This document shows positions 1-8,463 of a DNA stretch of 64,000 bases, in pieces. Every line of letters starts with the position of its first letter. Positions within the stretch are counted from its first letter, which is position 1. The notes under the pieces are model-generated. The model searched no databases, was not told the origin of the DNA, and saw only the letters and a list, made by a program, of their open reading frames with translations. The translations under genes and the position numbers were made by a program. The stretch comes from Cyclobacteriaceae bacterium (GTDB lineage Bacteria; Bacteroidota; Bacteroidia; Cytophagales; Cyclobacteriaceae): assembly GCA_028278225.1 (NCBI GenBank), contig JANQEU010000085.1, positions 62,001 through 126,000 of the forward strand. Direction: 5' to 3'.

Positions 1-1000
1 GATCATAAAAGCCTCCATGCTCGTCGTAAGTTATGATCAGCATGCTTTGCTCCCAGAGTTCGGAATTCCTTATAGCTTCATAGGTTTCTTTAATTAACAA
101 TTCTCCGTTTGTTATGCCGTCGAGGGGGTGCTGAGAATTCCCGCCTTCATTATACTTCAAGTCTCCGTAATTAGGTTCGATAAAGGTGAAAGCCCAGGGA
201 TAATCCCCGTTCAGGTCATCTTCAAAATCATTGAAAGAGTTGATATCCGAAGATCTGATCCCTTTCAGTGACATCACAATCGGAAAAGAACCTACAAAAG
301 GAAAGGAACCTGAAGTAAAATGCGGGAACTTCCAACCGCCACCGTACAAGCGGTATGAATCTGCGGACATTCGATCGAAAATGGTGCCGTTTTCAAATGA
401 AAAACCCTGTTCCCTTGTATCCAGGAGGAACTTTTCCACCATGATCTTCTCGATGAGATCACTGCTTGGTGAATCGTCCAGGCCACCGGTAGAGGCTGCG
501 TGAAGAAAAAGACGATTGGGCCAAGTAGGGCCCGGCATGGACGAGAACCACATATCGCACACTGCAAAGTTTTCAGCAAGGGCCATCATTACCGGCAGTT
601 GGTCCGGGGTGTAACATTTCATATTCTCCTCTTTGTCAGATCCCCAGTTTTTTATGAAGCCGGAGACATTTCCGGGCATTCCCTCGCCACTGAGATTCGG
701 CGGAAGCATTGGGTAAGGACCGGGTTTCCAGTCTCCTTCATCAAGTCCTGTCATCTGCTGAAAAACATCCAAAAAATTATGTCCCGGATCGCTTGTTAGT
801 TGTTTTATATCCCCTCCCTTCGTCACATTCGGATCCCCGTCAGGGATGCCTGTTACGGATGTCTTGCCGCCAGACCCGGGAGTGACATTGGTACCATTAA
901 GCCCTGAAAACCCAAGCATATGATCAAATGACCGGTTTTCCAGCATCAGTACAAAGATGTTTTTGATATTGGGGTTTGCGTAATTCTTTCTTTCAGTCAT
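1..1000 (-). CDS. Phospholipase C-type phosphoesterase (partial, N-terminal 333 residues)
   Basis: I translated this from the minus strand, where it begins with ATG at 1000-998 and stays open to the window edge. Residues 14-27 read IFVLMLENRSFDHM, the hallmark N-terminus of the PF04185 phosphoesterase family (bacterial phospholipase C and acid phosphatase AcpA). Near the cut end comes ITYDEHGGFYD, the family's conserved metal/catalytic segment. WPNRLFLHAAST in the middle also fits. The family hydrolyses phosphodiesters or phosphomonoesters such as phosphatidylcholine. There is no signal peptide: the protein starts MTERKNYANPN, so a cytoplasmic or unconventional location is possible. The C-terminal part lies outside the window. 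The gene lies 230 bp downstream of the glycosyl/prenyl operon on the same strand and probably has its own promoter. Family assignment is secure; the substrate is unknown. Confidence 0.9.
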   Translation of the reverse strand, partial: MTERKNYANPNIKNIFVLMLENRSFDHMLGFSGLNGTNVTPGSGGKTSVTGIPDGDPNVTKGGDIKQLTSDPGHNFLDVFQQMTGLDEGDWKPGPYPMLPPNLSGEGMPGNVSGFIKNWGSDKEENMKCYTPDQLPVMMALAENFAVCDMWFSSMPGPTWPNRLFLHAASTGGLDDSPSSDLIEKIMVEKFLLDTREQGFSFENGTIFDRMSADSYRLYGGGWKFPHFTSGSFPFVGSFPIVMSLKGIRSSDINSFNDFEDDLNGDYPWAFTFIEPNYGDLKYNEGGNSQHPLDGITNGELLIKETYEAIRNSELWEQSMLIITYDEHGGFYD

Positions 1001-1230
1001 GATTAAATGGTTATTTGCAAAATATTATTTATTCAGTAGTTGCAAACAAACTGGGAAAATCTATTTATTCTGTCAATACCCTGATTTAGGGAATATCCGT
1101 ACCCAGTTATTGGTAGCGCCGGAATATGAATTTGTCTTACCCTTACACAAGATTGAGCTACGTTGTCCTAAAAACGGTAAAGTCAAGTCCTACAACAAAA
1201 TAAAAAGTCTTCAGTCCTGGTTTTCCCATG

Positions 1231-1950
1231 TCAGATGACCTGAATAATCACATAGCCATTCTTCTTTTTATGTGACCGGAAATCAATTCTGTTGGAATAC
1301 TTTTTCTTCCAGGTATTTACAGCATCCGCTACCTCACTGATGCTGACATAGTCGTGCACAAACATGATCTTTGCTCCATTCGGATTCAATGCAGTCAACC
1401 CTACCTCCAGATCCCAGTAAGTCCCTTCAAAAGAATGATCTCCATCTACCAGGATCATGTCCGCTCTACGGTCTGACGCAAGTTGGTTCAAAACAAAATG
1501 TGGCGCTTCGGGAAGGTCCATGCGGCCATCATCCCAGGGTTTGACCGAATATCCTTTGTGAAATTTGATAAGATCCTCGAGGCCGCAATTTCGAACAACT
1601 TTTTTTGCAATGCCTACGGGATCGGAGATAACTTCCTGACCATATAATGGTGGCTCCGGATCAATAGTATCGATTCTGCCCGTAACACCCTTTTTCCTAA
1701 GGGCCAAAGCCATGGAAATGGCAGAAAAACCAGCATGTGTTCCCGTTTGGATGATATATCTTATTGATGAAGACAGAACGATGGTGTGTAGCGCGCTCAG
1801 AAAATATATCTGATCGCTGCTGTCAATCTCCCATCGATAACCGGCGTTGGCATAAACCAACTCCAATTCACGTTTAAAGGAAGAGCTATCTTTCCAGGCA
1901 GCATTTATGCTTTTGCATATTTCATTCAGATCACAAGTGGCATTACTCAT
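1231..1950 (-). CDS. Class I SAM-dependent methyltransferase (Methyltransf_24-like), last gene of the operon
   Basis: This 239-residue protein has a Rossmann methyltransferase layout. The SAM-binding strand/loop is IIQTGTHAGFSAISMALAL at residues about 66-84, an acidic strand (TIDPEPP) follows, and the post-motif MILVDGDHSFEGTYWDLE at about 164-181 is characteristic of the Methyltransf_24/cephalosporin-hydroxylase-like class, where the Asp and His side chains often bind a metal. No export signal is present. It starts 9 bp after the stop of the upstream glycosyltransferase, so it is very probably the promoter-distal gene of that operon. By context it would O-methylate the glycosylated or prenylated product, but that is inference; the sequence alone says only methyltransferase. 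Confidence 0.8.
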   Translation of the reverse strand: MSNATCDLNEICKSINAAWKDSSSFKRELELVYANAGYRWEIDSSDQIYFLSALHTIVLSSSIRYIIQTGTHAGFSAISMALALRKKGVTGRIDTIDPEPPLYGQEVISDPVGIAKKVVRNCGLEDLIKFHKGYSVKPWDDGRMDLPEAPHFVLNQLASDRRADMILVDGDHSFEGTYWDLEVGLTALNPNGAKIMFVHDYVSISEVADAVNTWKKKYSNRIDFRSHKKKNGYVIIQVI

Positions 1951-1959
1951 GGCAACCGG

Positions 1960-3003
1960 TTATTGATCTACGACAAATCTGATAAGCTTTTGCATCTCGC
2001 TGGCCCCGAATTTTAACGGATCTCCGACTGTCAGGAATTTTTCGGTCCACGGGATCGAGGGTTTGGATTTCAACCAAAAGGAAGCCTTCACCAGCGTTTT
2101 ATCCCAGGATTGGTCGTCCTTTGGAAAGTAAATGGCGTAATCGCGGAATTCTTCTATCAGTAAGATCTCGGGTACTCCTCCCGGGGCCTCGTAAGTAATG
2201 ATGGGGGTTCCCAGGGCTATACATTCAACGATCTGCTGAAAACCACTTTTGCCTACCACAAATGAAGATTCGGAAATGTACCGGGAAAGTTCTTTCTCCG
2301 TTGGCATGGTGATATACCGGATGTTCAGGAAAGGATATCTTTTCTTAACACCAGGTAACATTGACTTCAATTTTGCTGCATATATCAGGCGTATCTCAAT
2401 CTCGCCGGGGAGCTTGCTTGCCAGCTTTAATCCCAGGGACATTACGGTTGGATCATATCCGAGGATGGTGATGACACCGGAATTGCCGGATCCCACATTC
2501 TCAGGCGAGGGAATCAGCGGCGGCACAATAACTGCATTATCTGCAATCCTGCCAAATTGATGAGTAAAGGGTATACCGATCAGAAGCCATTGATCCAGCC
2601 AGGGGGATTCCTTCTTAAAATATACAGGCTGCTCCTTTCTATAATAATTTTCTATGCAGATCTGCGGTATCCCAAGTTTACAGGCATGTTCCGATAATTC
2701 GAGCATCTTCCCACTTCCGGGTCCCTCTCCCAGTATGACAATCTCCGGTGAGAGTCTGGTCAGTAATTCTTCCAAAGAAGAATTACTCTGGTCCGGAAGA
2801 TTTACAACATTTATCATCTTCAGGGTCTGGGTCACAAATGGATCGTCCATTGGCAACTCGCCAAAATTCAGCAGATATACTGTGAACCGGGACATGTCAA
2901 AATGATATATCAAACGAATGCACCTTTTTAGCACGCCTATATAAGAAGTTTCCCCCTGGTTGCCGCTGATAGCGCTATATGAAACAAACAGCACCTTCAT
3001 CAT
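1960..3003 (-). CDS. GT-B fold glycosyltransferase
   Basis: This 347-residue protein starts with MMKVLFVSYSAISGNQGE, a first Rossmann strand followed by a glycine-containing loop. Its C-terminal half carries SSFVVGKSGFQQIVECIALG and then TPIITYEAPGGVPEIL, the nucleotide-sugar-binding region seen in MurG-like and other GT-B enzymes (a Gly-rich loop followed by a Glu and Pro near the donor). The N-terminal acceptor half is not recognisable. The ATG at 3003 overlaps the stop of the upstream gene by four bases (ATGA); a second in-frame ATG at 3000 is equally possible. It has no signal peptide or membrane segment and is probably cytoplasmic or peripheral. In context it would add a sugar to the product of the isoprenoid-synthase-like enzymes; donor and acceptor are unknown. 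Confidence 0.75.
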   Translation of the reverse strand: MMKVLFVSYSAISGNQGETSYIGVLKRCIRLIYHFDMSRFTVYLLNFGELPMDDPFVTQTLKMINVVNLPDQSNSSLEELLTRLSPEIVILGEGPGSGKMLELSEHACKLGIPQICIENYYRKEQPVYFKKESPWLDQWLLIGIPFTHQFGRIADNAVIVPPLIPSPENVGSGNSGVITILGYDPTVMSLGLKLASKLPGEIEIRLIYAAKLKSMLPGVKKRYPFLNIRYITMPTEKELSRYISESSFVVGKSGFQQIVECIALGTPIITYEAPGGVPEILLIEEFRDYAIYFPKDDQSWDKTLVKASFWLKSKPSIPWTEKFLTVGDPLKFGASEMQKLIRFVVDQ

Positions 3004-3980
3004 CTGTAGAGTATTTGTGATTCTTGTGTCCGCTCCAACAGGATCCGGTACAACTTATCCATCGCATCCAAAATGCGCCTGGCCCATACACTACGAATTT
3101 CCAACGGCATCTTGTGCGCCTTTTGCCACATATACTTTCCCTTTTCATATATTTTCAGCGTCAGGAAGTAAGGATTCATGGATTTGGCATTCAGAACATT
3201 CAATTGTCCGCGGGTGAGATCATCCTTCTCATCTTCAAAATCATTTAACCACTGTGCCAGGACAGAAAATTCAGCCATCATTGAGATCATGGATTCCCTT
3301 TGTTCATGCACCAAAGTCCGAAAGAAAACAAGATGCAGAATGGAGTCGTATGCGACAGATTTCCTTTGAATGATACAGTTATAGAGGTCCAGGTTAAAAT
3401 CGGAATTCACAAAGGTCTCCAACAATGCACCCGGGATAACCTTTCCATATTGATCAATGATGATTTGCGCGCATTCTTTATGGCCATTTCTCATTAGCTT
3501 GTAGAGCACTTCATGGTAAAGCAAATTGGCAATGATCACACAAGCTGCTGCAGCTTCCCTCTCAGAGAACTTCGAGGACAAATGACCGTACAGCGTTACG
3601 CATTTTCCCTTGTAGTCCAGATGATTATCAATCGCGTCATCAATCAGCCTTGCGGATAGATAAGCAATCATGGCCAGCGGAAATTCATTATTAACCGGCT
3701 GATCAAGAAATGGAAAGAATTCGTAATTTCCCCACCCTATCCACCGCATTTCCCACAGATACTCCCGGGTGAGATCGGCCATTTCCGATAACCTGTTAGG
3801 ACTTAAGGGAAAATCATGTAGAATCGTAACGCATTCCTCTATTTCCGTTTTATAAATGGACTCGAAAGTTGTAAATGCGGAATTGGTCTGTTCCCGGTAT
3901 TCACTTATTTCCTTACACTGTTCTTCCAGGAAATCAATGAATTCCACAAGGGACTGTAAATTGATAATGCTGGCATCCAT
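3000..3980 (-). CDS. Class I isoprenoid-synthase-fold protein, paralogue 2
   Basis: This 326-residue, all-helical protein resembles trans-prenyl diphosphate synthases. The first Asp-rich motif RLIDDAIDNH (D114, D115, D118) and a second one, LNDFEDEKDD (N246, D247, D250), lie about 130 residues apart, as in enzymes that bind diphosphate through Mg2+. Between them IIQRKSVAYDSILHLVFF matches the conserved Lys-containing helix of the family and is shared with the neighbouring paralogue. The second motif begins Asn-Asp rather than Asp-Asp, so terpene cyclase or prenyltransferase chemistry is as likely as chain elongation. I place the start at ATG 3980, where TGATG joins it to the upstream stop; a GTG three bases earlier is the alternative. 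It lies in the middle of the operon between its paralogue and a glycosyltransferase. Confidence 0.75.
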   Translation of the reverse strand: MDASIINLQSLVEFIDFLEEQCKEISEYREQTNSAFTTFESIYKTEIEECVTILHDFPLSPNRLSEMADLTREYLWEMRWIGWGNYEFFPFLDQPVNNEFPLAMIAYLSARLIDDAIDNHLDYKGKCVTLYGHLSSKFSEREAAAACVIIANLLYHEVLYKLMRNGHKECAQIIIDQYGKVIPGALLETFVNSDFNLDLYNCIIQRKSVAYDSILHLVFFRTLVHEQRESMISMMAEFSVLAQWLNDFEDEKDDLTRGQLNVLNAKSMNPYFLTLKIYEKGKYMWQKAHKMPLEIRSVWARRILDAMDKLYRILLERTQESQILYR

Positions 3981-4912
3981 CACCGATGATTTTGTATTAT
4001 CCCAATTATCGGACGGATCCGGAATGCCAGGGCATTTTTGACTTTCTTGTCAAAGGCCAGACAATTGGTCCATGCGATTGAAATATTTTCATCGATCTTC
4101 TTCATAAGCTTCTCCCTGGAAAATCCCCTGATGTGACTGACGCCAAAATTTCTGTTGTCAACATCGTTTTTCCAATCGTCAAGATCATCTGCCAACTGAC
4201 TCACATTCAGAATTGACGCATTGGTACTTAACAGCTTACTTCGAAATGACTGTTCCAGATCCGAAAAAAATACATGTTCCAGTATCATTTGGTAAGAAAC
4301 AGCTTTCCTTTTAATAATAGTCCAGTATTCCTCAAGACCCAGGTCATCGAGGTATGTAAATTCAGCCAGCATTCCACCGAAAGTTATCCTTGTGAGCCTT
4401 ACCAAATTCATAGCCGGCTCAACAACCTCCGACTTGTTTAACGCTTTTAGACATTCATTGATGAGTAACATACCTACCATGGCACTGACTGCACTGCTTT
4501 CTCTTACATTTCTGCCTTGATCAACCATTAACCCATATAGCGTTTGGCAATTGGCATGGTCACTATACTCGTGGCCATCCAGACTATCGTCATGTAAATG
4601 CAGCGCATTGTATGCGAGGAACGTATAAAAAAAGGTATGGTCAGGGGTCAGGTCAAGCACGGGAGAAAAGCTATAGAGGTACCAGGCAAACCAACTCTTA
4701 TTTGCCAATAATCTGCGGACTTGCAGAAGATAAGGACCGGTTATGTCACCATGATCTCCCAGTGATCCAATACAGCCATCGAGTACATCACCAACAAGAT
4801 CCTTGTATTGCCTGTCATATGTGCGAATAAGGCGCTGGACCTCATCTTCATAGGCTTGTCGATGCTCTTCAGCACATTTCAGGATATCCTGTAAAATACC
4901 TTCGTTTATCAT
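3980..4912 (-). CDS. Class I isoprenoid-synthase-fold protein, paralogue 1
   Basis: This is a 310-residue protein of the isoprenoid synthase class I fold. The first Asp-rich motif is LHLHDDSLDGHE (D108, D109, D112); the second, QLADDLDDWKND (D242, D243, D246), is complete. GGMLAEFTYLDD and IIKRKAVSYQMILEHVFF between them correspond to the helix and Lys region of polyprenyl synthetases and align with the neighbouring paralogue. Reading can be extended upstream to 5128, but that would overlap the preceding gene by 220 bases; the ATG at 4912 forms an ATGA overlap with that gene's stop and fits the paralogue's length. Known members make or use allylic diphosphates, and the Bacillus ComQ subfamily prenylates a peptide. 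Which reaction is done here cannot be told from the sequence. Confidence 0.77.
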   Translation of the reverse strand: MINEGILQDILKCAEEHRQAYEDEVQRLIRTYDRQYKDLVGDVLDGCIGSLGDHGDITGPYLLQVRRLLANKSWFAWYLYSFSPVLDLTPDHTFFYTFLAYNALHLHDDSLDGHEYSDHANCQTLYGLMVDQGRNVRESSAVSAMVGMLLINECLKALNKSEVVEPAMNLVRLTRITFGGMLAEFTYLDDLGLEEYWTIIKRKAVSYQMILEHVFFSDLEQSFRSKLLSTNASILNVSQLADDLDDWKNDVDNRNFGVSHIRGFSREKLMKKIDENISIAWTNCLAFDKKVKNALAFRIRPIIGIIQNHR

Positions 4913-6585
4913 TGGTAACATGTGTCTAAGTTGAAGGCAGTTTTCGTAAAGTGAAGATGAGTCAGCAGATTCATCCGCCATTCCGAACTTATTCCTCTTG
5001 TCTGGTCCTGCAACCAGGGACTTATCCTGTCCCACGAATAGTTCTTGTCCAATTCCCCTAATGCTTCCCTCGCTGATCCGGGTAGTCCCTGCCAAAAGTG
5101 ATCTCCATCCGCTATTATCTGGCGCCACCGGATCTCGGATGGTTGAGTTCCGTACTTTAGAAGTGAATTTTTGAAGTTACCGGCAAACTCTCTGGTTGCA
5201 GCATCCACACCATGCTTTTGTGGTAAATGAATAGTCAATGCGGTGTCCAGCACAAAACGAATGACTAAAGCCAGAACACCGGGATCCTCATTGATCTCAA
5301 GCCAATAAGAGGAAGGTGATTCAGACCAAAATGCCTTGTTTCTTCCGTAGCATATGGCCAGGGAAGGTATATTTAACAACCCTGATAAATGGGCCGTGTA
5401 TGTATCAATGCCTAATACAAATTGACTGGCAGCAACGCTCTGGTAGACCTGTTGGAAAGCAGTTTTCGAGTGTAAATGCCTGCCATTATTCAGTATGGTG
5501 ACTTTTTTTTGAGGGGTCAAGGCTTCTTCCAGGCCTTTTTTGATCAGCATAGCGAAATTTTGTGATCTCTCCGACATACCGGGGAGCAGGTTGATTTTCA
5601 ACCGAAGATCTTCCGGGAGTTCGTCAAGTGACATCTTCAGTAACTTTACCCAATCCGAACCTGTCAGCAAAATATGCTTTGAGGTGAAAGGATTTACTGT
5701 TATGATCATGTCGCTTTCATTTGGAGATGCTTTCCTGTGGCTATGATTTTTCTCTTTTTGGATTCCCACCAACCCAGATAATGTGCTAAGGGCCGTGTAA
5801 TTATTTGGAATGACCGGATCAAGCCTTTCGGCAACATAAACCGGACATGAGGCATGTTGAAAAAACCACATTCGCCCCTTCCCTATTGCTATCTCCAACA
5901 CTGCAGGAGGAGTCTTGTCAAAGTAAAAAAGTTTGTAAAACTCGATACCACTGAAATTAATGAATACCAGAAGATGTGTCTCATTTTCTTTGACAGAATG
6001 ACCGTTGTCCATCTGTTCAAATAGTAAACCGGGATTACCTTCAAGAGAGAACACTTGTCTTCCCGGAAGCAGTGTTGTCCATAGATCGGGATAATAGCTG
6101 AAAATACGATGATCCGCCCGGGAATGGTTCTTCATGACATCCTTTGTAAAGCTTACCGCAGAGATCTCATCTCCCAGACCGAGAGCCGGACCAAAGACAA
6201 ACCAAACGTTGTCAACTTTTCTATTCGTAAAATCAATTCTGGACATTGGCGCGTACGCAATAGCATCTGTCCAGTAGCGCATGTAGCCGGAGTCATCGCA
6301 ATGTTTGACAATTTGGGCAAACACAGATTGCCGGGGGTCATTTGCACTACGATCTACCGCACTGCTGACTTTGTCAATTACTTTTCTCCAGTATGGTCGA
6401 ACCACTGATTTTTGATCCAAAAGGCTATTTCGCAATTTATTGATCTCATCAATCCGGCTTAGGAGATAACTTTGATTTTCAAAACTGATCGGCCTGAATG
6501 CAACGGCAGCCGCATGTTCCCGGATAAGGAACAAATTTCTTAATAGATATTTCGAGGGTCTCAGTTTTTTCAACAGACCTGACAA
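4909..6585 (-). CDS. GT9-like (heptosyltransferase-type) glycosyltransferase with long extra regions
   Basis: This 558-residue protein has a recognisable C-terminal GT-B donor half: SQFVLGIDTYTAHLSGLLN followed by IPSLAICYG at residues about 388-416. It matches the D-T/G-x-x-x-H-L-A...P-x-x-x-x-G signature of GT9 (ADP-heptose:LPS heptosyltransferase) proteins. The centre contains NVWFVFGPALGLGDEISA, a probable acceptor-half glycine loop. The protein is about 200 residues longer than typical GT9 enzymes, with an uncharacterised N-terminal region of about 120 residues and a C-terminal extension after residue 460. No membrane segment is visible. It lies 43 bp after the tail-rich gene and overlaps the next gene by ATGA. 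A role in glycosylating a surface or lipid-linked molecule is inferred. Confidence 0.65.
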   Translation of the reverse strand: MSGLLKKLRPSKYLLRNLFLIREHAAAVAFRPISFENQSYLLSRIDEINKLRNSLLDQKSVVRPYWRKVIDKVSSAVDRSANDPRQSVFAQIVKHCDDSGYMRYWTDAIAYAPMSRIDFTNRKVDNVWFVFGPALGLGDEISAVSFTKDVMKNHSRADHRIFSYYPDLWTTLLPGRQVFSLEGNPGLLFEQMDNGHSVKENETHLLVFINFSGIEFYKLFYFDKTPPAVLEIAIGKGRMWFFQHASCPVYVAERLDPVIPNNYTALSTLSGLVGIQKEKNHSHRKASPNESDMIITVNPFTSKHILLTGSDWVKLLKMSLDELPEDLRLKINLLPGMSERSQNFAMLIKKGLEEALTPQKKVTILNNGRHLHSKTAFQQVYQSVAASQFVLGIDTYTAHLSGLLNIPSLAICYGRNKAFWSESPSSYWLEINEDPGVLALVIRFVLDTALTIHLPQKHGVDAATREFAGNFKNSLLKYGTQPSEIRWRQIIADGDHFWQGLPGSAREALGELDKNYSWDRISPWLQDQTRGISSEWRMNLLTHLHFTKTAFNLDTCYQ

Positions 6586-6628
6586 TAGTGTTTAACAACA
6601 GAAAAAATACGATATACTTAGATGGTCG

Positions 6629-7357
6629 TTATTTTTTGAACAGGAACTTCACAAGATGGTCAGGGAAGAAGACAGGTACATAAAGTGGCACAAAACCCGG
6701 AAGCTCCTGAGGTTGCTCTTGCGCTTCTTTCTGACTCCCTGGCTCCATACTGAGTAATTGTGGTCCGGCAAAGTATGGCTGCCCGTATGCACTGGTAAAA
6801 TAAGGTGAAATAACATCCTGGGCAAAATACGGAACCTCTTGTGAAGGAGGTAATTGAAAGCGTCCTTCATCTGGTGGCTCAACGCTGAAATAATCTCCAT
6901 ACAGGAATTGAGGCTGGATCGTCAGATCTTCCCTGGCAGGGGCAGCCTGCTGGCTTACTGGTCTGATGCTAAGGAAATCCAATTGCCAACTGCCTTCTTT
7001 TTTGGAGGCTCCTACATTGATGTACACCGAAATGCTGTGTTCTTCCCAGGTCTCCTCATTGGTGAAAGAAAGTTCTGAAGTGGTTCCCACGCTTATTTTA
7101 TTCTTCTCCATATCCACACGGTCCATTTTAGTTATGGAAAGGTCTATATCTGTGGCATCTTTCAATAAGGACTGGATTGACTCATTCATTTCTTTCACTG
7201 ATACCGGTCGGTCATCCAGCCAAATAGTCACATTTTTTAAAAGGCTTGTCAGGTTTTTCTTCTTCAGGGTGATTGCGTCGTTAAGGCTGCCAAGCAAATC
7301 CAGAATCTCTTCTTCTGAGGATTTGGCTTTTTCGGTGATGTCCTTTTCTTTTTTCAT
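6629..7357 (-). CDS. Unrecognised protein with an NTF2-like core and a Pro/Tyr/Phe-rich C-terminal tail; first operon gene
   Basis: I do not recognise a family. From the chosen ATG (7357) the protein has 242 residues. Residues 1-45 are charged and helical; about 45-130 alternate strand-like segments (NVTIWLDDRPVSV, EEHSISVYINVGASKKEG, SWQLDFLSIRP) reminiscent of an NTF2-like fold, which is a weak guess. Residues about 135-242 are low complexity, rich in Pro, Gln, Tyr and Phe, with three PYF triplets (VPYFAQD, SPYFTSA, QPYFAGP) spaced 10-12 residues apart and a hydrophobic end (VPLYVPVFFPDHLVKFLF). Reading is open to a start at 7447, but a promoter-like sequence at 7390-7420 falls inside that extension, so I prefer 7357. 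It heads the prenyl/glycosyl operon and could be its substrate, a scaffold or a carrier; none of these is shown. Confidence 0.55.
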   Translation of the reverse strand: MKKEKDITEKAKSSEEEILDLLGSLNDAITLKKKNLTSLLKNVTIWLDDRPVSVKEMNESIQSLLKDATDIDLSITKMDRVDMEKNKISVGTTSELSFTNEETWEEHSISVYINVGASKKEGSWQLDFLSIRPVSQQAAPAREDLTIQPQFLYGDYFSVEPPDEGRFQLPPSQEVPYFAQDVISPYFTSAYGQPYFAGPQLLSMEPGSQKEAQEQPQELPGFVPLYVPVFFPDHLVKFLFKK

Positions 7358-7389
7358 GATGTGCTTGATCAGGTTGTTAAAATATAACT

Positions 7390-7420
7390 GAAAGATATGG
7401 GTTACGTATGGATAAAGCAA
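7390..7420 (-). promoter_or_regulatory. Putative Bacteroidota-type promoter of the prenyl/glycosyl operon
   Basis: On the minus strand TTG (7420-7418) is followed after 20 bases by TATCTTTC (7397-7390), close to the TTTG-N19-TAnnTTTG consensus of Bacteroidota primary promoters (last base differs). Transcription would begin near 7383, about 25 nt upstream of the ATG at 7357. This is the basis for rejecting the longer start at 7447. Confidence 0.4.
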
Positions 7421-7606
7421 GATTAATTTAGCGTAATCCCGGGTCATGCAATTTTCATTGGGCTACCCTGCCCGTGGGATCCATCGCTTTATTTTTTACA
7501 CACTGAGATGAATTTCAAATGCTGCTATCACAAAATTTCTTTTTTATGCTGAAAGCAACCCTGCCCCTTTTTTATTGTCTTTAGCAAAACACTCTTAACT
7601 GATCCC

Positions 7607-8293
7607 ATGAAAACCCTGCTTACAACAATTATTGCCACATTCATAGTTTCCACTCTGACCGCCCAGAAAAGAACACTGGACGTTGGAACCTTTTCTGAAA
7701 TCTCATTCGGTGTGTCCGGAACTATATATCTGACGCAGGGAAGCAATGAAAAAGTAGTGGTGGATTGTGATGATGATATATTTGAAGAAATAGAATTCGA
7801 GGTGGTAGGTGACAAACTCCGGATCAAAAACAGATCCAACTGGGGCTGGACCTCCCACCGCAAATCCGAACTGGATATTTATATCACCATGAGAGAGATA
7901 GAAAACCTGTCGTTGAGTGGTTCCGGTACTATCATTGGAGAAGGCAGGATAAATGCAGATGAGCTCAGATTGTCTGTGAGCGGCTCCGGAAACATCGACC
8001 TGGAAACAATTTGCAGGGAACTGGATATGAGAATATCCGGTTCAGGCAAGATTGACCTTGACGGAGAAGCAGATCGTGCGGAAATAGGTATAAGCGGATC
8101 AGGAGACCTGAGGGCTGATAAAATGGAAGTCGGAATATTCAGGGCCAGAATAAGCGGTTCGGGAAATTGCAGTATTACTGCCACGGAAGAAATCGAGGCT
8201 AACATTTCCGGAAGCGGCAATGTTTACTACTCAGGTAACCCCAAACGTGTTATTGGCAACTCCTCCGGTAACGGCAAGATCAGGAAGAACTAG
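7607..8293 (+). CDS. Exported DUF2807 (GIN domain, putative auto-transporter adhesin head) protein
   Basis: This 228-residue protein has a Sec signal peptide (MKTLLTTIIATFIVSTLTAQ, cut after about residue 20). The mature part is a right-handed beta-repeat: the motif SGSG recurs six or seven times at roughly 20-residue spacing (LSLSGSGTI, LSVSGSGNI, MRISGSGKI, IGISGSGDL, ARISGSGNC, ANISGSGNV). This is the pattern of the DUF2807 'head GIN' family, common and multi-copy in Bacteroidota, with a beta-solenoid fold and unknown function. It is divergent from the prenyl/glycosyl operon with about 250 bp between the starts. The family call is secure; a role in adhesion is only the domain's name-based suggestion. 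Confidence 0.88.
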   Translation: MKTLLTTIIATFIVSTLTAQKRTLDVGTFSEISFGVSGTIYLTQGSNEKVVVDCDDDIFEEIEFEVVGDKLRIKNRSNWGWTSHRKSELDIYITMREIENLSLSGSGTIIGEGRINADELRLSVSGSGNIDLETICRELDMRISGSGKIDLDGEADRAEIGISGSGDLRADKMEVGIFRARISGSGNCSITATEEIEANISGSGNVYYSGNPKRVIGNSSGNGKIRKN

Positions 8294-8463
8294 AAATATT
8301 TTGGAGGGTCCTCCCGGATTTTCCTGATGAAATAATCCGTTTAGACCGTGATCAATAACTTTCCCGGTGCATTCCCTTATCCCGGGTAGTCCAATGCCTG
8401 AGGGCCTTTCAGTTCAAGGTTATCGACAGATTCGTACTGGTGATAGACAATAGCCCTCATTTT

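Noticed and set aside
500..799. Open frame on the plus strand within the phospholipase-type gene
   Set aside because: Antisense to a frame with strong PF04185 motifs; the plus-strand protein has no recognisable features.
4912..5128. Longer start (5128) for the first isoprenoid-synthase-like gene
   Set aside because: It would overlap the preceding glycosyltransferase frame by 220 bases; ATG 4912 gives an ATGA overlap and a length equal to the paralogue.
7358..7447. Longer start (7447) for the tail-rich protein
   Set aside because: A TTG-N20-TATCTTTC promoter-like sequence lies inside the extension and the added residues show no clear domain.
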